From Neorickettsia findlayensis (GTDB lineage: Bacteria; Pseudomonadota; Alphaproteobacteria; Rickettsiales; Anaplasmataceae): a stretch of DNA of 64,000 nucleotides. The position numbers and the translations under genes are program-made. Position 1 is the first letter of the stretch; each line of letters starts with the position of its first letter. Of this stretch, positions 37,611 to 47,531 are shown one piece after another. The DNA lies in the NCBI RefSeq assembly GCF_009856525.1, contig NZ_CP047224.1, positions 1 through 64,000 of the forward strand, given 5' to 3'. The notes under the pieces were generated by a model that was not told the DNA's origin, searched no databases, and saw nothing but the letters and a program-made list of their open reading frames with translations.

Positions 37611-37626
37611 TTAGGCAAAAGCCTAA
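37611..37626 (+). terminator. Hairpin just after 16S rRNA
   Basis: TTAGGC pairs with GCCTAA across an AAAA loop, 4 bases past the mature 16S 3' end. Only a few T residues follow, so it may be a processing or weak termination element before sdhC. Confidence 0.4.
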
Positions 37627-37672
37627 CTTGTTTCGCTGTCTTTGCGTACTTTCTTTCTCTTGTTTCTTAGCC

Positions 37673-38050
37673 ATGAGGTCTCCTCTTTCTCCTTCTCTTT
37701 CTTCTTATCGTTTTCCTCTTGCTGCTATTTTATCGATAAGTCATAGACTCTCAGGTGCTTTTTTGTTCTTTTATACAGGCTTTTTTTCTTGGTATGTTTT
37801 TGCTCATTTTTACATGCCATCCTCGTTTTTGCACACTGTTCTGAGCCCATTTTTTTCGGGTTATTTGGGCAGTTTTCTTTTCTGTTTCTTTCTTTTCTTT
37901 TTTTGCTATCATCTTTGCAGTGGGGTTAGACATCTTTTCTGGGATTTTTGCATTGGCCTTTCCCAGGCTTCTGTTAAGGTAAGTAACTTTGTCGTTATTA
38001 TTTCTGCCCTTTTGCTGTTTTTCTTGGTATTTTCTCTTGTTTTCTTATGA
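37673..38050 (+). CDS. sdhC: Succinate dehydrogenase cytochrome b556 subunit
   Basis: This 125-residue, three-helix membrane anchor binds heme and quinone in complex II. The N-terminal RSPLSPSLSSYRFPLAAILS and the ISHRLSGAF motif match SdhC, with the likely quinone-site Ser/Arg. The heme His is in the HLCSGVRHLFWD stretch at about residues 82-93. The frame is open from inside the 16S gene (37580), but the ATG at 37673 gives the family N-terminus. It overlaps sdhD by 4 bases (ATGA). sdhA and sdhB are not adjacent. Confidence 0.9.
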   Translation: MRSPLSPSLSSYRFPLAAILSISHRLSGAFLFFYTGFFSWYVFAHFYMPSSFLHTVLSPFFSGYLGSFLFCFFLFFFCYHLCSGVRHLFWDFCIGLSQASVKVSNFVVIISALLLFFLVFSLVFL

Positions 38051-38376
38051 GATGTGCTGTTAGGAGTTGGTTGGTTCAACGTATTACGGCTCTTTTGCTG
38101 TTTTTATTGTTTATCTTTTCGATTTTCTCGCTCCGTTTTTCTGAATGGATTTTTCCATTAGATATCGAATATCTGAGGTCCCGTTGGAGCGTGCTATTTG
38201 TGTCTGCTACGTTCGTCTTAATCACTCAGTACCATGCTTTGCTTGGATTGAACGTAATAATAGAGGATTATATCGCCTCTTCTTTTTTACGGAAGATTCT
38301 TATTGCTTTGAATATTATCTTTGTCGGCTCTACTGTTTTTGCTTTCGTAGCCGTATTTTATAAATTATTTTTTTAG
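38047..38376 (+). CDS. sdhD: Succinate dehydrogenase hydrophobic membrane anchor
   Basis: This 109-residue protein has three helices. The pattern HALLGLNVIIEDYI at about residues 63-76 is the SdhD signature, with the heme-ligand-type His and the conserved EDY. WLVQRITALLL near the start is also typical. It is coupled to sdhC by an ATGA overlap and precedes argS by 4 bases. Confidence 0.92.
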   Translation: MRCAVRSWLVQRITALLLFLLFIFSIFSLRFSEWIFPLDIEYLRSRWSVLFVSATFVLITQYHALLGLNVIIEDYIASSFLRKILIALNIIFVGSTVFAFVAVFYKLFF

Positions 38377-38380
38377 CCTT

Positions 38381-40096
38381 ATGGACTTGTTCTTGAGGTT
38401 AGACAATGTACTGACTGAGGTGGTTACCTCGATTTTTAATGTGACGCTTAACGTGCAAGCTTCACTATGGAGCTCTTCAAAGAAAAGAGAGTATGGAGAT
38501 TTTTCTACAGCTATTTCTTTTCTGCTTGCAAAAGAGGTTAAGCTTTCTTCGCGGGAAGTTGCTTATTCTATAGCGTGTGGTTTGGAGTCTTTTAAAACCC
38601 TTTTCAAGGATGTCTCTGTAGCTTCTGGGGGTTTTATTAACGTTTTCCTTACGAATGACACATGGTCCGAATTTCTAGCTTCGGTGAATGATGCTGCAGG
38701 TGATTATGGATTTCTAGATATCGGGCATGGTGTTCCGTTGAACCTTGAGTTTGTATCAGCAAATCCTACAGGTCCGCTTCACTTAGGACATATTAGAGGT
38801 GCGGTTATCTTTGATATCTTTGCAGAGCTGTTGGATAAGTTCGGATTCTCTATTACGCGTGAATACTACATTAATGATGCGGGAAAACAAATTGACTTGC
38901 TTGTCTATTCAGTCTTTGTACGATTTTGCGAACAGCTACAGGGAAAAGAGAGTGCTAATTTTCCGAGTAATTGTTATGCCGGTGATTATATAAGGGATAT
39001 AGCAAGTTACCTAATTTCTACTTTCCCTAATTCCGTTAAAGATGCTACAGAGTTGAAAAATTTCTCGGATTCTTTCAGGGAAGTTATACTTTCGCTAACC
39101 ATGGATATGATAAGGTCGGATCTAACTAAGCTAGGTATAGGTTACGATTGTTATGTCAGAGAAGAGGAGCTACATAAGCGAAATTATATTGAAAAAGTGA
39201 TAGCGGTACTCGATGAGAAAGGTTACTTGGGCGAAGAAGAATTACCATCGCCTAAAGGAAAAGCCGGGGATTGGGTAGAAAGGAAGCAAACAGTCTTCCT
39301 TTCAACGAAATTTGGTGACGACACGAATAGAGCACTCCGGAAAGCAGATGGAAGTTGGACCTATTTCGCATCAGACGTTGCATATCACTATCATAAACTT
39401 GAACGTGGTTTCAGGCATATGATTGTTGGTTTAGGTGCTGATCATGCTGGATATGTTAAGAGACTTTCTGGTGTGGTCGACGCACTTTCAGGGGGTGATG
39501 CGCGCATCGATATTAAATTGTATAACCTTGTCAATCTTTTTAGAGATGGAAAGCCAGTAAAACTTTCTAAGCGCAATGGTGACCTTATAAGGCTTGAAGA
39601 CATTCTTGAGAGTGGTATTACAGTAAACGAAATACGATTTGCCATGCTGACTAAAAGTAGCGAAATCGTGTTGGATTTTGATTTAGATAAATTCGTCAGC
39701 ACTTCATATGATAATCCGCTTTTTTATGTCCAGTACGCGCATGCACGTTGTTCTTCCTTGCTTAGAAAATGTGAACCTTCAGTGAATAAGTGCGATGCTG
39801 CACTGCTCGTGGAGAATCAAGAGCGTGATCTCATGGTTACTCTTGCGAAGTTACCTTCCCTTCTGCAAATAATTGTAGTATCGGGTGAAGTGCACAAGCT
39901 GACCTTTTATTTACACGAAGTCGCAGAAAAATTCCATGCTTTATGGAACGCAGGCATGACAAAAAATAAGCTCAGGTTCATCATAGAAGACAAACCTGAG
40001 CTCACGAATGCAAGGTTAATATTGGTAAAAGCTGTGAGAAGAACCCTCGCCTCCGTTCTCAAGGTGATGAAGATTGAACCCGTGGAAAGAATGTAA
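38381..40096 (+). CDS. argS: Arginyl-tRNA synthetase
   Basis: ArgS charges tRNA-Arg. The 571-residue class I enzyme has the HIGH-type motif HLGH at residues 134-137 within SANPTGPLHLGHIRGA, and a KMSKS-like KLSKR in GKPVKLSKRNGD. The C-terminal DALR anticodon-binding domain contains NPLFYVQYAHARCSSLL. The length is normal. It follows sdhD by 4 bases, suggesting one transcript from sdhC. Confidence 0.96.
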   Translation: MDLFLRLDNVLTEVVTSIFNVTLNVQASLWSSSKKREYGDFSTAISFLLAKEVKLSSREVAYSIACGLESFKTLFKDVSVASGGFINVFLTNDTWSEFLASVNDAAGDYGFLDIGHGVPLNLEFVSANPTGPLHLGHIRGAVIFDIFAELLDKFGFSITREYYINDAGKQIDLLVYSVFVRFCEQLQGKESANFPSNCYAGDYIRDIASYLISTFPNSVKDATELKNFSDSFREVILSLTMDMIRSDLTKLGIGYDCYVREEELHKRNYIEKVIAVLDEKGYLGEEELPSPKGKAGDWVERKQTVFLSTKFGDDTNRALRKADGSWTYFASDVAYHYHKLERGFRHMIVGLGADHAGYVKRLSGVVDALSGGDARIDIKLYNLVNLFRDGKPVKLSKRNGDLIRLEDILESGITVNEIRFAMLTKSSEIVLDFDLDKFVSTSYDNPLFYVQYAHARCSSLLRKCEPSVNKCDAALLVENQERDLMVTLAKLPSLLQIIVVSGEVHKLTFYLHEVAEKFHALWNAGMTKNKLRFIIEDKPELTNARLILVKAVRRTLASVLKVMKIEPVERM

Positions 40097-40140
40097 AAAC
40101 CCAAAACAGCTCACTAGGCCTTAAACTCGGTCACCCTTTC

Positions 40141-40172
40141 TTTACAAGGATCCAACTTTACAAGGATCCAAC
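40141..40172. repeat. Perfect 16-bp tandem duplication
   Basis: TTTACAAGGATCCAAC occurs twice with no gap or mismatch, between the convergent argS and Bax-inhibitor genes. It is probably a recent slippage event or a paired site. Confidence 0.9.
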
Positions 40173-40180
40173 GCCCGCTC

Positions 40181-40894
40181 CTATTTACGCTCACCCATGA
40201 GATTTAATAAGCTAATGAAAATATTGATAAAATCGAAGTATAATGTAAGTGCACCGACGACAGCAATTTTCGAAAGTGCTTCTTCATCTGCGTTGACAGA
40301 GAAATAATAAAAATCTCTAATGCGCTGTACATCGTAAGCAGTAAGGCCAGTAAATATCACAACACCAAGCGCGGATACAGCGAAATAGATAGCTGGGCTA
40401 CCAAGGAAGATGTTCACTAAAGCGGCGAGCAAAATACCCACAACCCCCATTGTGAGAAAAGAACCCATCCCTGTTAAATCTGTCCTGGTATTATTCCCGT
40501 ATATTGCCATCACCCCGAACATTGTTGCTGCGATGAAAAAAACTCTAGCCACACTAGCACCAGTATAAGCGATAAACACCCAAGATAGAGAGAGTCCCAT
40601 AAGCACTGAGAAGGACCAGAATAAGCCCTTTGCTTTTTCGGAGCTCATATTTGAGATTCTCGCACTAAAGGCTATGACAAAAACTATAGGAGCAAACATC
40701 ACAACCCAGTGAAGTGGTGTTTGGTACAATAGGGAAAGCATTGCCGGAGAGCTCGAAACAAAGAAAGCAGTTAGACCAGTTATCCCAAGAGCTGCAGCCA
40801 TATAGTTGAAGACCTTCACCATGTACATTCTCAGCCCCTCATTTCTGTAGGCAGAATCCACTGAAGTAGAAGAATAACGGTTGATAAAACTCAT
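40181..40894 (-). CDS. Bax inhibitor-1 family membrane protein
   Basis: This 237-residue protein has seven hydrophobic helices. Family patterns are MVKVFNYMAAALGITGLTAF near the start, the GLSLSWVFIAYTGASVARVFF-like central segment (about residues 95-120), and the acidic-rich end LTLYFDFINIFISLL. Bacterial members (YbhL, YccA, YetJ) are calcium- or pH-linked channels or modulators of FtsH. The precise role here is unknown. Confidence 0.92.
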   Translation of the reverse strand: MSFINRYSSTSVDSAYRNEGLRMYMVKVFNYMAAALGITGLTAFFVSSSPAMLSLLYQTPLHWVVMFAPIVFVIAFSARISNMSSEKAKGLFWSFSVLMGLSLSWVFIAYTGASVARVFFIAATMFGVMAIYGNNTRTDLTGMGSFLTMGVVGILLAALVNIFLGSPAIYFAVSALGVVIFTGLTAYDVQRIRDFYYFSVNADEEALSKIAVVGALTLYFDFINIFISLLNLMGERK

Positions 40895-41050
40895 ATAAGC
40901 AAAATGCTACGAACAAACACTCACTGATTATACAACAGTTGGATCTATTATTACACCCCGTTTCTCCACGAATTAACGAATTTTCCACATTTTAGGAGCA
41001 ACCAGAGTAATTTGGATTGTAGGGCCTCCCGAAAGAGGCCCTTATTGCAT

Positions 41051-43879
41051 TCAAAGTACTCTCGAAGCCTGATTTCTTAAATGCGAATTGCATCCCAAGG
41101 ACGGAACACAGGTTTTGTTCTTTTCTTCCTTCATTCCACTTTCTCTGAGCTTGTCAGTTATGCCATTTTCTCTGGTCAGAATAGATTTGATTTTATTATG
41201 ATCTGTACAGGTACTAAATGCATATCTGTCTTTGTAGAGATTATCTTGTCCTTTGTTTTGTTCATCGTTCGCAAGATGTCTGCTAAAGCCTTTTTCAGGA
41301 AGGGCTTCTTTTGCGTTACCAAGTTTCACAATGTTATCTTGTAGCAAAAGATGTTTCTCGGAAAGTGCTTCTCTAATCGTGCTGAGTTCTCCAGTCTTAC
41401 CTGGCGTTATAGGGCGTTTTTGAGAAAGTGCTTCCTTAATCGTGCTGAGTTCTCCAGTCTTACCTGGCGTTATAGGGCGTTTTTGAGAAAGTGCTTCCCT
41501 AATCGTGCTGAGTTCTCCAGTCTTACCTGGCGTTATAGGGCGTTTTTGAGAGAGTGCTTCCTTAATCGTGCTGAGTTCTCCAGTCTTACCTGGCGTTATA
41601 GGGCGTTTTTGAGAGAGTGCTTCCTTAATCGTGCTGAGTTCTCCAGTCTTACCTGGCGTTATAGGGCGTTTTTGAGAAAGTGCTTCCCTAATCGTGCTGA
41701 GTTCTCCAGTCTTACCTAGCGTTATAGGGCGTTTTTGAGAAAGTGCTTCTCTAATCGTGCTGAGTTCTCCAGTCTTACCTGGCGTTATAGGGCGTTTTTG
41801 AGAAAGTGCTTCCTTAATCGTGCTGAGTTCTCCAGTCTTACCTGGCGTTATAGGGCGTTTTTGAGAAAGTGCTTCCCTAATCGTGCTGAGTTCTCCAGTC
41901 TTACCTGGCGTTATAGGGCGTTTTTGAGAAAGTGCTTCCTTAATTTCGTTGAGTTCTCCAGCCTTAGCGGTTATCAGAGGGTGGTTTTGAGAAAGCGCTT
42001 CCTTAATTTTGCTGAGTTTTCCATTTTCGTTGTGCAAAGAAAAGCTCTGATCGAAATGTATCTCTTTATTTTTGGTAGACCGAGTGAAAATGGAACGTAA
42101 AATAGCATATCCTTGCGAGAATACTTTTGTGATTCTGTCCAGTATGCGCCGGAACCATGATTTATTCGGAACTGTCTTATGAGTTTCCTCTTCTTGAGGT
42201 ACCGTTTTCCTGGTATTAGGTAGAGTTGCTGTGATTGTTTTGTGCTGCGTTTCACCAAAAGAAACATTAACCGTATGTTCCTTGAGACTTGCACTAGGTG
42301 TTGTTATAGAAGGTCTGTCTGGGGTTATTGCGCCATCTTCTAAATTAAAAGCGCCACTTCTTACATTGTCACTTCTTTTTACTTGCGCATATATTTTGCT
42401 TTTGTCATCACTTTCCTCTTTGTAAGGATGGAGTTCTAGAGATCCTTCTTTAGCAAACTCTCCCGAAAACCACCGTAAACTATCTGATGCTAGGTAAGCT
42501 TTTATAATATCGTCAAGGCTTTCGTAAATTACTTCTTCTTGATGCGTGGAGAGAGTTGATTGATTTGCTGCTTTTTTATGTAAACTGTCAATAGAATCAG
42601 TATGTTGATACTCATCTAATCCCGGTATAGGTTTTAGGTCCCATGGCTCACAGTAGATGGGTTCACTTTCTATATCTTCATGTTTGTCATTAGAGGTGGA
42701 TGTAAATCCTTTTATCCCTGAAGGTGTATTCTCAACTTGTTCTTTGTTTACGTTTGTGGAGAAGGTATTCGATTTCTGTGTGTGAGCCTCTTTCTGTGTA
42801 TCTGCTGAGGGAAAAGAATTCTGGTTTTGCAGTTTAGCAATTTCTCTTTCTGCAAAATCTTTGCTTTGTTCTCTTCCGGAAATGCTGTTTACATCTGTAG
42901 GGTAGACGGTCTTACCATCTTTGTTCCGTCCTAGATTGTATAATGTGTCAAAAATCTTTGGTAGAGCTGGACGTTTTATTATGGCCTCATTTTCTACACT
43001 ACTTTTGCCACCTGGTAAGGTGAGGTTCTCTTGATCATTCTGTGGTCTTCCACTTGTGTGTTTCTGTTTAGATGTCTCACTTGTTTGTATGTTGTACTCC
43101 TTTTTTACTGGCTTGATAGATAAATGGAACGGATCACCGGTATTTCTCGACGCTTCGAACAGTGGTGGAAACATGTGAGCAGCAAACTCGTTCTCACTTT
43201 TAATTCCAACTGCAGTGTTTATCCCAAAGCTAAGTCCGCTTTTTGTTTCATTTTGCTTATCTACACTCAGAATTACTGAGTCAGGTATTGAAATATCATC
43301 AATTCCTGAATCGCCAATACTGCTTTTTGTGGAATGGTTTTCATTGTTTATAGGTGCAATCTCATCGTATACGCTAGTACTTAGGTCCGATGTGTCTATT
43401 TCCTCGTCAATAAAGGGGATTTTATTCGTATCCGCATATTTGTTTGGGATTGATGGTAAAGGGCGTTCTGTATATTTCTTCCAGAGCGGTGCTACAGATG
43501 TCGCTATCGCTAGTTTTTGTGTAACGAATGTTCCATCTTGTATTTGATTCGCTAATTTACCTCCAGCAATGGCAGGCTTGTACGTAATGAATGTATCTCC
43601 ATTTACTAATTTACCTGCAGTAATGGCAGGCTTGTACATAACAAATTTCTCCTCTGGTATTTGATTTGCTAATTTGCCTCCAGCAATGTCAGGCTTGTAC
43701 GTAATGAATGCCTCCTCTGGTATTTGATTTGGTAATTGGCTTGCGTTTGAGTTGGACTTTTGTTGAACAATTTTCTTCTGTGGTTTTTCCTTTGGTAGCT
43801 TGCTTACAGTAGTGTCAGAGTTCGCGGTGTGGATGCTTATCGAACCGAGTTTAACGAATTTCTTCTTGAATTTTTGCAT
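41051..43879 (-). CDS. Large tandem-repeat protein, effector candidate
   Basis: The product has 942 residues with no signal peptide or membrane segment. Residues 50-128 hold four divergent repeats around FITYKPAIAGGKLANQIPEE. RPLPSIP at 139-145 matches a class I SH3-ligand pattern. SVYDEI (Tyr171) and VIYESL (Tyr452) match the ITIM pattern. EPIYCEPW (Tyr409) resembles EPIYA, and SKIYAQV holds Tyr497. A basic, hydrophobic stretch is near 590-615. Residues about 620-850 are 21-residue repeats built on GELSTIKEALSQKRPITPGKT. The tail is polar. The gene stands alone between BI-1 and a small conserved gene. An effector role is inferred from composition only. Confidence 0.85.
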   Translation of the reverse strand: MQKFKKKFVKLGSISIHTANSDTTVSKLPKEKPQKKIVQQKSNSNASQLPNQIPEEAFITYKPDIAGGKLANQIPEEKFVMYKPAITAGKLVNGDTFITYKPAIAGGKLANQIQDGTFVTQKLAIATSVAPLWKKYTERPLPSIPNKYADTNKIPFIDEEIDTSDLSTSVYDEIAPINNENHSTKSSIGDSGIDDISIPDSVILSVDKQNETKSGLSFGINTAVGIKSENEFAAHMFPPLFEASRNTGDPFHLSIKPVKKEYNIQTSETSKQKHTSGRPQNDQENLTLPGGKSSVENEAIIKRPALPKIFDTLYNLGRNKDGKTVYPTDVNSISGREQSKDFAEREIAKLQNQNSFPSADTQKEAHTQKSNTFSTNVNKEQVENTPSGIKGFTSTSNDKHEDIESEPIYCEPWDLKPIPGLDEYQHTDSIDSLHKKAANQSTLSTHQEEVIYESLDDIIKAYLASDSLRWFSGEFAKEGSLELHPYKEESDDKSKIYAQVKRSDNVRSGAFNLEDGAITPDRPSITTPSASLKEHTVNVSFGETQHKTITATLPNTRKTVPQEEETHKTVPNKSWFRRILDRITKVFSQGYAILRSIFTRSTKNKEIHFDQSFSLHNENGKLSKIKEALSQNHPLITAKAGELNEIKEALSQKRPITPGKTGELSTIREALSQKRPITPGKTGELSTIKEALSQKRPITPGKTGELSTIREALSQKRPITLGKTGELSTIREALSQKRPITPGKTGELSTIKEALSQKRPITPGKTGELSTIKEALSQKRPITPGKTGELSTIREALSQKRPITPGKTGELSTIKEALSQKRPITPGKTGELSTIREALSEKHLLLQDNIVKLGNAKEALPEKGFSRHLANDEQNKGQDNLYKDRYAFSTCTDHNKIKSILTRENGITDKLRESGMKEEKNKTCVPSLGCNSHLRNQASRVL
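41345..42035 (-). repeat. 63-bp in-frame tandem array, about 11-12 units
   Basis: Nine units are almost identical at the base level; the flanking units at each end are progressively diverged. A Lys/Arg switch (KEAL or REAL) marks unit types. In coding order the types read roughly R,K,R,R,K,K,R,K,R after two divergent K units. One unit has Leu instead of Pro in ITPGKT. Confidence 0.92.
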
Positions 43880-44189
43880 ACTCTAATAAGTAAGTAGTTT
43901 ATATTCTAATATTCATATATTATCCTTAATAAATTCTTTTAATTCATTATTCCTAAATGAAAATTCAAACTAAAATCTAAGATTCTTATATTTTTAGGAT
44001 GTCATTATGGGTAATTCGGTATTGCTGCGTGCTATGAAGGGCTGCATCTAAGTAAAAGAAAATCTTTACAAATCTAATCTTGCGGATTTGGAGGAGAGTG
44101 CTAAACTGGAGGAGCACGGTTGTTCTGAGTGTTTTATAAGTACGCTTTTGTTGCGTGCTCAGTGTTGTCGTGTTAGAGAGGTTTTGTAT
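43880..44189. other. AT-rich divergent intergenic region
   Basis: About 310 bases separate the repeat gene (minus) and the small conserved gene (plus). The part next to the repeat gene is very AT-rich, with several TATA-like stretches, but no clear -35/-10 pair. I see no gene. Confidence 0.4.
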
Positions 44190-44402
44190 ATGGCTAAAGT
44201 AGCAAGCAAGACGAACCCTGGGAGGCAAAAAGGCTCCAAGGCCACCAAGACCTATAATGGTAGGCCGGTGCAGCCTTCTCTCTATATCCATAGACATACC
44301 ATGGGGAAAAATATTTCCTATATGGGTGCGGAGTATGAGAACGGTGATCCTGTCGAAAGTGATGATTCATCGGGTATGCCCGTAAGGTGGGATAGTATCT
44401 AG
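44190..44402 (+). CDS. Small conserved protein, unknown
   Basis: The product is about 70 residues: a basic N-terminus (AKVASKTNPGRQKGSKATK), then GRPVQPSLYIHRHTMGKNISYM and an acidic end with SGMPVRW. There is no membrane segment. I believe similar short proteins occur in other Rickettsiales, but I cannot name one. I chose the ATG at 44190 because AGAGAGG stands 9 bases upstream; the frame opens at 44088. The stop is 7 bases before nuoG, so it is probably the first gene of the nuoG-nuoH transcript. Confidence 0.65.
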   Translation: MAKVASKTNPGRQKGSKATKTYNGRPVQPSLYIHRHTMGKNISYMGAEYENGDPVESDDSSGMPVRWDSI

Positions 44403-44409
44403 TAAGTTT

Positions 44410-46449
44410 ATGCCGAATGTTACTATCAACGGTAAGAAGCTTGTGGTTGGGTCTGGGTGTACTGTCATCCAGGCCTGCCAAGTGGCTGGCGTTGAGGTAC
44501 CCAGATTCTGCTACCATGAGCGTCTCAAGATAGCTGGGAATTGCCGAATGTGTCTTGTTGAAGTTGAAGGTGGTCCTCCGAAGCTAGTTGCTTCTTGTGC
44601 AACCCCGGTTGTTGAAAATATGGTTGTTCATACTGACACGCCAAAAATAAGAGCTGCGAGAGAGGGTGTTATGGAGTTTTTACTTGCTAATCATCCTTTG
44701 GATTGTCCTATATGCGACCAGGGTGGCGAGTGTGATCTCCAAGATCAGGCGATGCTCTATGGAAAAGGTGAGGGCAGGTTCTCTTATGCTAAAAGATCCG
44801 TACAGAAGAAGGATTTTGGACCATTGATCTCGACCGAGATGAATCGGTGCATACACTGTACACGTTGCATTCGTTTTCTCTCTGATGTTGCCGGTGTAGA
44901 AGAACTCGGAATGGTCAACAGAGGGGCTGATTCTGAGATAAGTACCTACATACAGAAATCTCTCTCATCTGAGCTTTCTGGCAACATAATAGACCTATGT
45001 CCTGTTGGAGCCCTCACATCGAAACCATATGCTTTTACAGCTCGTCCGTGGGAACTTACTAAAATCGAGAGCGTAGACGTTCTCGATGCAGTTGGAAGTA
45101 ACATCAGAATTGATGTAAGAGGTCAAACGGTGATGCGTGTACTTCCAAGATTAAATGAAGAAATAAATGAGGAATGGCTCTCGGATAGGTCGCGTTTCTC
45201 ATATGATGGCTTGAGAGTACAGAGGTTGGATAGGTGTTATGTGAGAGTGAATGGCAAGCTTCGTGAGTCTACATGGAAAAAAGCAATCTCCGAAATTGTT
45301 AAACAGATTGATCACGTAAATCGTGAAGAAATTGCTGCAGTTGCAGGAGATTTGGCTGATGTGGAGTCAGTCTTCCTCCTGAAGAGGATGCTCAATAAAT
45401 TAGGGGTCTCCAAGACCGAATGCAGACAGGATGGGGCAAGTTATATGGTCTCAGAGCGCGATTTTTATATCTTTAATACAACTTTCGCTGGTATAGAAGA
45501 ATCCGATTTCTGTTTTCTTGTTGGAGTAAATCTACGTATGGATGCTCCACTAATAGCTGCAAGAATTAGAAAAAGGTGGTTGTCTGGCAATTATACCGTA
45601 GTTGGTTTGGGAAGCGATGCAAGATATGCTTTTGATGTCTCAAGCATTGGTAATGATGTTGCCACACTTGTTGAAATAGCATCCGGCAGAAATCAGAAAT
45701 TCAAGGACTTATTAGGTGGTTCGAGAAGGCCAATGATGATTATTGGTCCCGACGTTTTAAGCCGCACAGATGCGAACTATATAATTTCATTGCTTCGAGC
45801 AATTGCTGAGAGATTTGGATTTTTTCAAGAGAATTTTAATGGCTTCTCGGTATTACAGCGTCACTCTGGAACTGTTGGTGCACTAGACGTAGGATTTTAT
45901 CACCAGGATGGTTTGAAAGGCGTTCTAGATAGTGGTACGAAGTTCGTTTATCTTTTGGGTGCTGATGATTGTGTTGATAGCATACCTGAAGGTGCGTTTG
46001 TTGTGTATCAAGGTCATCATGGTGATAGGGGTGCGTCTAGGGCTGATGTCATACTTCCTGGTTGTTCTTACGTAGAAAAAGATGCGATTTATGTCAATAC
46101 CGAGGGAAGGGCGCAGCTCGCTTTTAGAGCTGTTTTTCCTCCTGGCGAGGCAAGGGATGATAGGGAAATTATAGCAGAACTCGCTCAGGTACTTGGTATT
46201 CCATTTGGCAATATCAGCTTACCGCTTATAAGAGCGAAATTAGAGAAGCTAGGACCGCATTTTAAGTGTCTTGGTGTATGTGTACCTAGTGGACCTTCTA
46301 GGTATGAGTTTATGGGTGAAGCGGTTTTTGCAGATGAAGTGATTTCATTCAAAAAAAGGAATTTCTATATGTCCAATGTGATCAGCAGAGCTTCTAGTAC
46401 GATGGCAAAGTGTAGTGAGGAGTTTAATGATTTATCTTATTCTCTCTAA
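44410..46449 (+). CDS. nuoG: NADH-quinone oxidoreductase subunit G
   Basis: NuoG is the large iron-sulfur subunit of the peripheral arm of complex I. The 679 residues begin with a 2Fe-2S ferredoxin domain with [15 protein letters not shown] and a later Cys in [25 protein letters not shown] holds the His-ligated 4Fe-4S cluster, and [13 protein letters not shown] the next cluster. A molybdopterin-oxidoreductase-like domain fills the rest. Length is typical of alphaproteobacterial and mitochondrial 75-kDa subunits. Its 3' end overlaps nuoH. Confidence 0.96.
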   Translation: MPNVTINGKKLVVGSGCTVIQACQVAGVEVPRFCYHERLKIAGNCRMCLVEVEGGPPKLVASCATPVVENMVVHTDTPKIRAAREGVMEFLLANHPLDCPICDQGGECDLQDQAMLYGKGEGRFSYAKRSVQKKDFGPLISTEMNRCIHCTRCIRFLSDVAGVEELGMVNRGADSEISTYIQKSLSSELSGNIIDLCPVGALTSKPYAFTARPWELTKIESVDVLDAVGSNIRIDVRGQTVMRVLPRLNEEINEEWLSDRSRFSYDGLRVQRLDRCYVRVNGKLRESTWKKAISEIVKQIDHVNREEIAAVAGDLADVESVFLLKRMLNKLGVSKTECRQDGASYMVSERDFYIFNTTFAGIEESDFCFLVGVNLRMDAPLIAARIRKRWLSGNYTVVGLGSDARYAFDVSSIGNDVATLVEIASGRNQKFKDLLGGSRRPMMIIGPDVLSRTDANYIISLLRAIAERFGFFQENFNGFSVLQRHSGTVGALDVGFYHQDGLKGVLDSGTKFVYLLGADDCVDSIPEGAFVVYQGHHGDRGASRADVILPGCSYVEKDAIYVNTEGRAQLAFRAVFPPGEARDDREIIAELAQVLGIPFGNISLPLIRAKLEKLGPHFKCLGVCVPSGPSRYEFMGEAVFADEVISFKKRNFYMSNVISRASSTMAKCSEEFNDLSYSL

Positions 46450-47437
46450 GCTTATCTGGATAGTACTACTTTCGATAGCATTGATACTTTGTGTCGCCTA
46501 TCTGACATACGCAGAAAGAAAGGTAATAGCAGCGACGCAACTCCGTATTGGTCCTGATCTTGTGGGCCCTTTTGGGCTTCTTCAACCAATTGCTGATGCC
46601 ATAAAGGTTCTGCTTAAAGAGATAATTATTCCGAATGCTGCTGGCCCAAAACTGTTTTTGTTTGCACCTGTGATCATATTTGTATTGGCATTGGTAGGAT
46701 GGGCGGTTATACCTTTCGGGATATCAGAAATAGATGGTGTGAAAGTGCCAACTGTAATTGCAAATATTAATCTAGGTGTTATGTATCTTCTGGCCATTGC
46801 CGCGCTTGAGGTTTACGGAACAATCATTGCAGGCTGGGCGAGTAAGTCTAGTTATTCATTTTTGGGAGCACTCAGGTCGGCTTCTCAGATGATCTCATAC
46901 GAGATTGTCATAGCGCCGGCAATTATGACGGTTATACTGCTTACAGGGTCGCTTAATTTGGCTGAGATAGTTGTAATAAAGCACAGTTTTCCATATTGGG
47001 TTGATATCCTTATGTTGCCGATAAGTTTTATCTTTTTTGTTTCAATTCTCGCAGAAACAAACAGACATCCTTTCGATTTACCCGAGGCAGAAGCCGAACT
47101 AGTTTCGGGATACAATGTGGAGTACTCGTCTATTCCTTTTGCACTTTTCTTTCTTGGAGAGTATGCAAATATGATACTGAGCAGTAGCATAATGGCGACA
47201 CTGTTTTTGGGGGGATGGTATCCACCAATTGATTGGTGGGGTTTATCCATTGTTCCAGGTTTCATCTGGTTTGTTTTGAAGATTCTGTTCGTTTTATTTT
47301 GTTTTCTCATTGTCAGAGCGACACTCCCACGTTACAGATATGACCAGTTGATGAGATTGTGTTGGAAGGTATTTCTGCCAGTGACGCTACTCTGGGTAGT
47401 TGTTATAGGTGGGTTAGTAGCGTTTAATATTGTCTAA
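46427..47437 (+). CDS. nuoH: NADH-quinone oxidoreductase subunit H
   Basis: NuoH (ND1) forms part of the quinone chamber of complex I. The 336-residue protein has eight helices. The signatures are [20 protein letters not shown] at about residues 23-42, [16 protein letters not shown] at about 47-62, and the [20 protein letters not shown] acidic loop. AGGAG at 46418-46422 stands just before the ATG at 46427, giving a 23-base overlap with nuoG. The alternative GTG at 46415 lacks a site. Confidence 0.95.
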   Translation: MIYLILSKLIWIVLLSIALILCVAYLTYAERKVIAATQLRIGPDLVGPFGLLQPIADAIKVLLKEIIIPNAAGPKLFLFAPVIIFVLALVGWAVIPFGISEIDGVKVPTVIANINLGVMYLLAIAALEVYGTIIAGWASKSSYSFLGALRSASQMISYEIVIAPAIMTVILLTGSLNLAEIVVIKHSFPYWVDILMLPISFIFFVSILAETNRHPFDLPEAEAELVSGYNVEYSSIPFALFFLGEYANMILSSSIMATLFLGGWYPPIDWWGLSIVPGFIWFVLKILFVLFCFLIVRATLPRYRYDQLMRLCWKVFLPVTLLWVVVIGGLVAFNIV

Positions 47438-47531
47438 CAAAGAGTCGTAGGACTCTATTTATGCTTTGGTAGTGGTTTTGCGATTGTTTAGGGTTCTGCT
47501 GTCTTTTACTTCCTGCTCTCCCCTTTTGGAA

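Noticed and set aside
41345-42035. CRISPR-like array
   Set aside because: Units are contiguous, coding and without unique spacers; no cas genes are nearby.
41351-42100. Two plus-strand open frames across the 63-bp repeats
   Set aside because: They are mirror frames kept open by the repetition itself; the minus-strand gene has a sensible start, composition and length.
43986-44297. 103-codon minus-strand frame upstream of nuoG
   Set aside because: It is antisense to the small conserved gene and lacks coding character.
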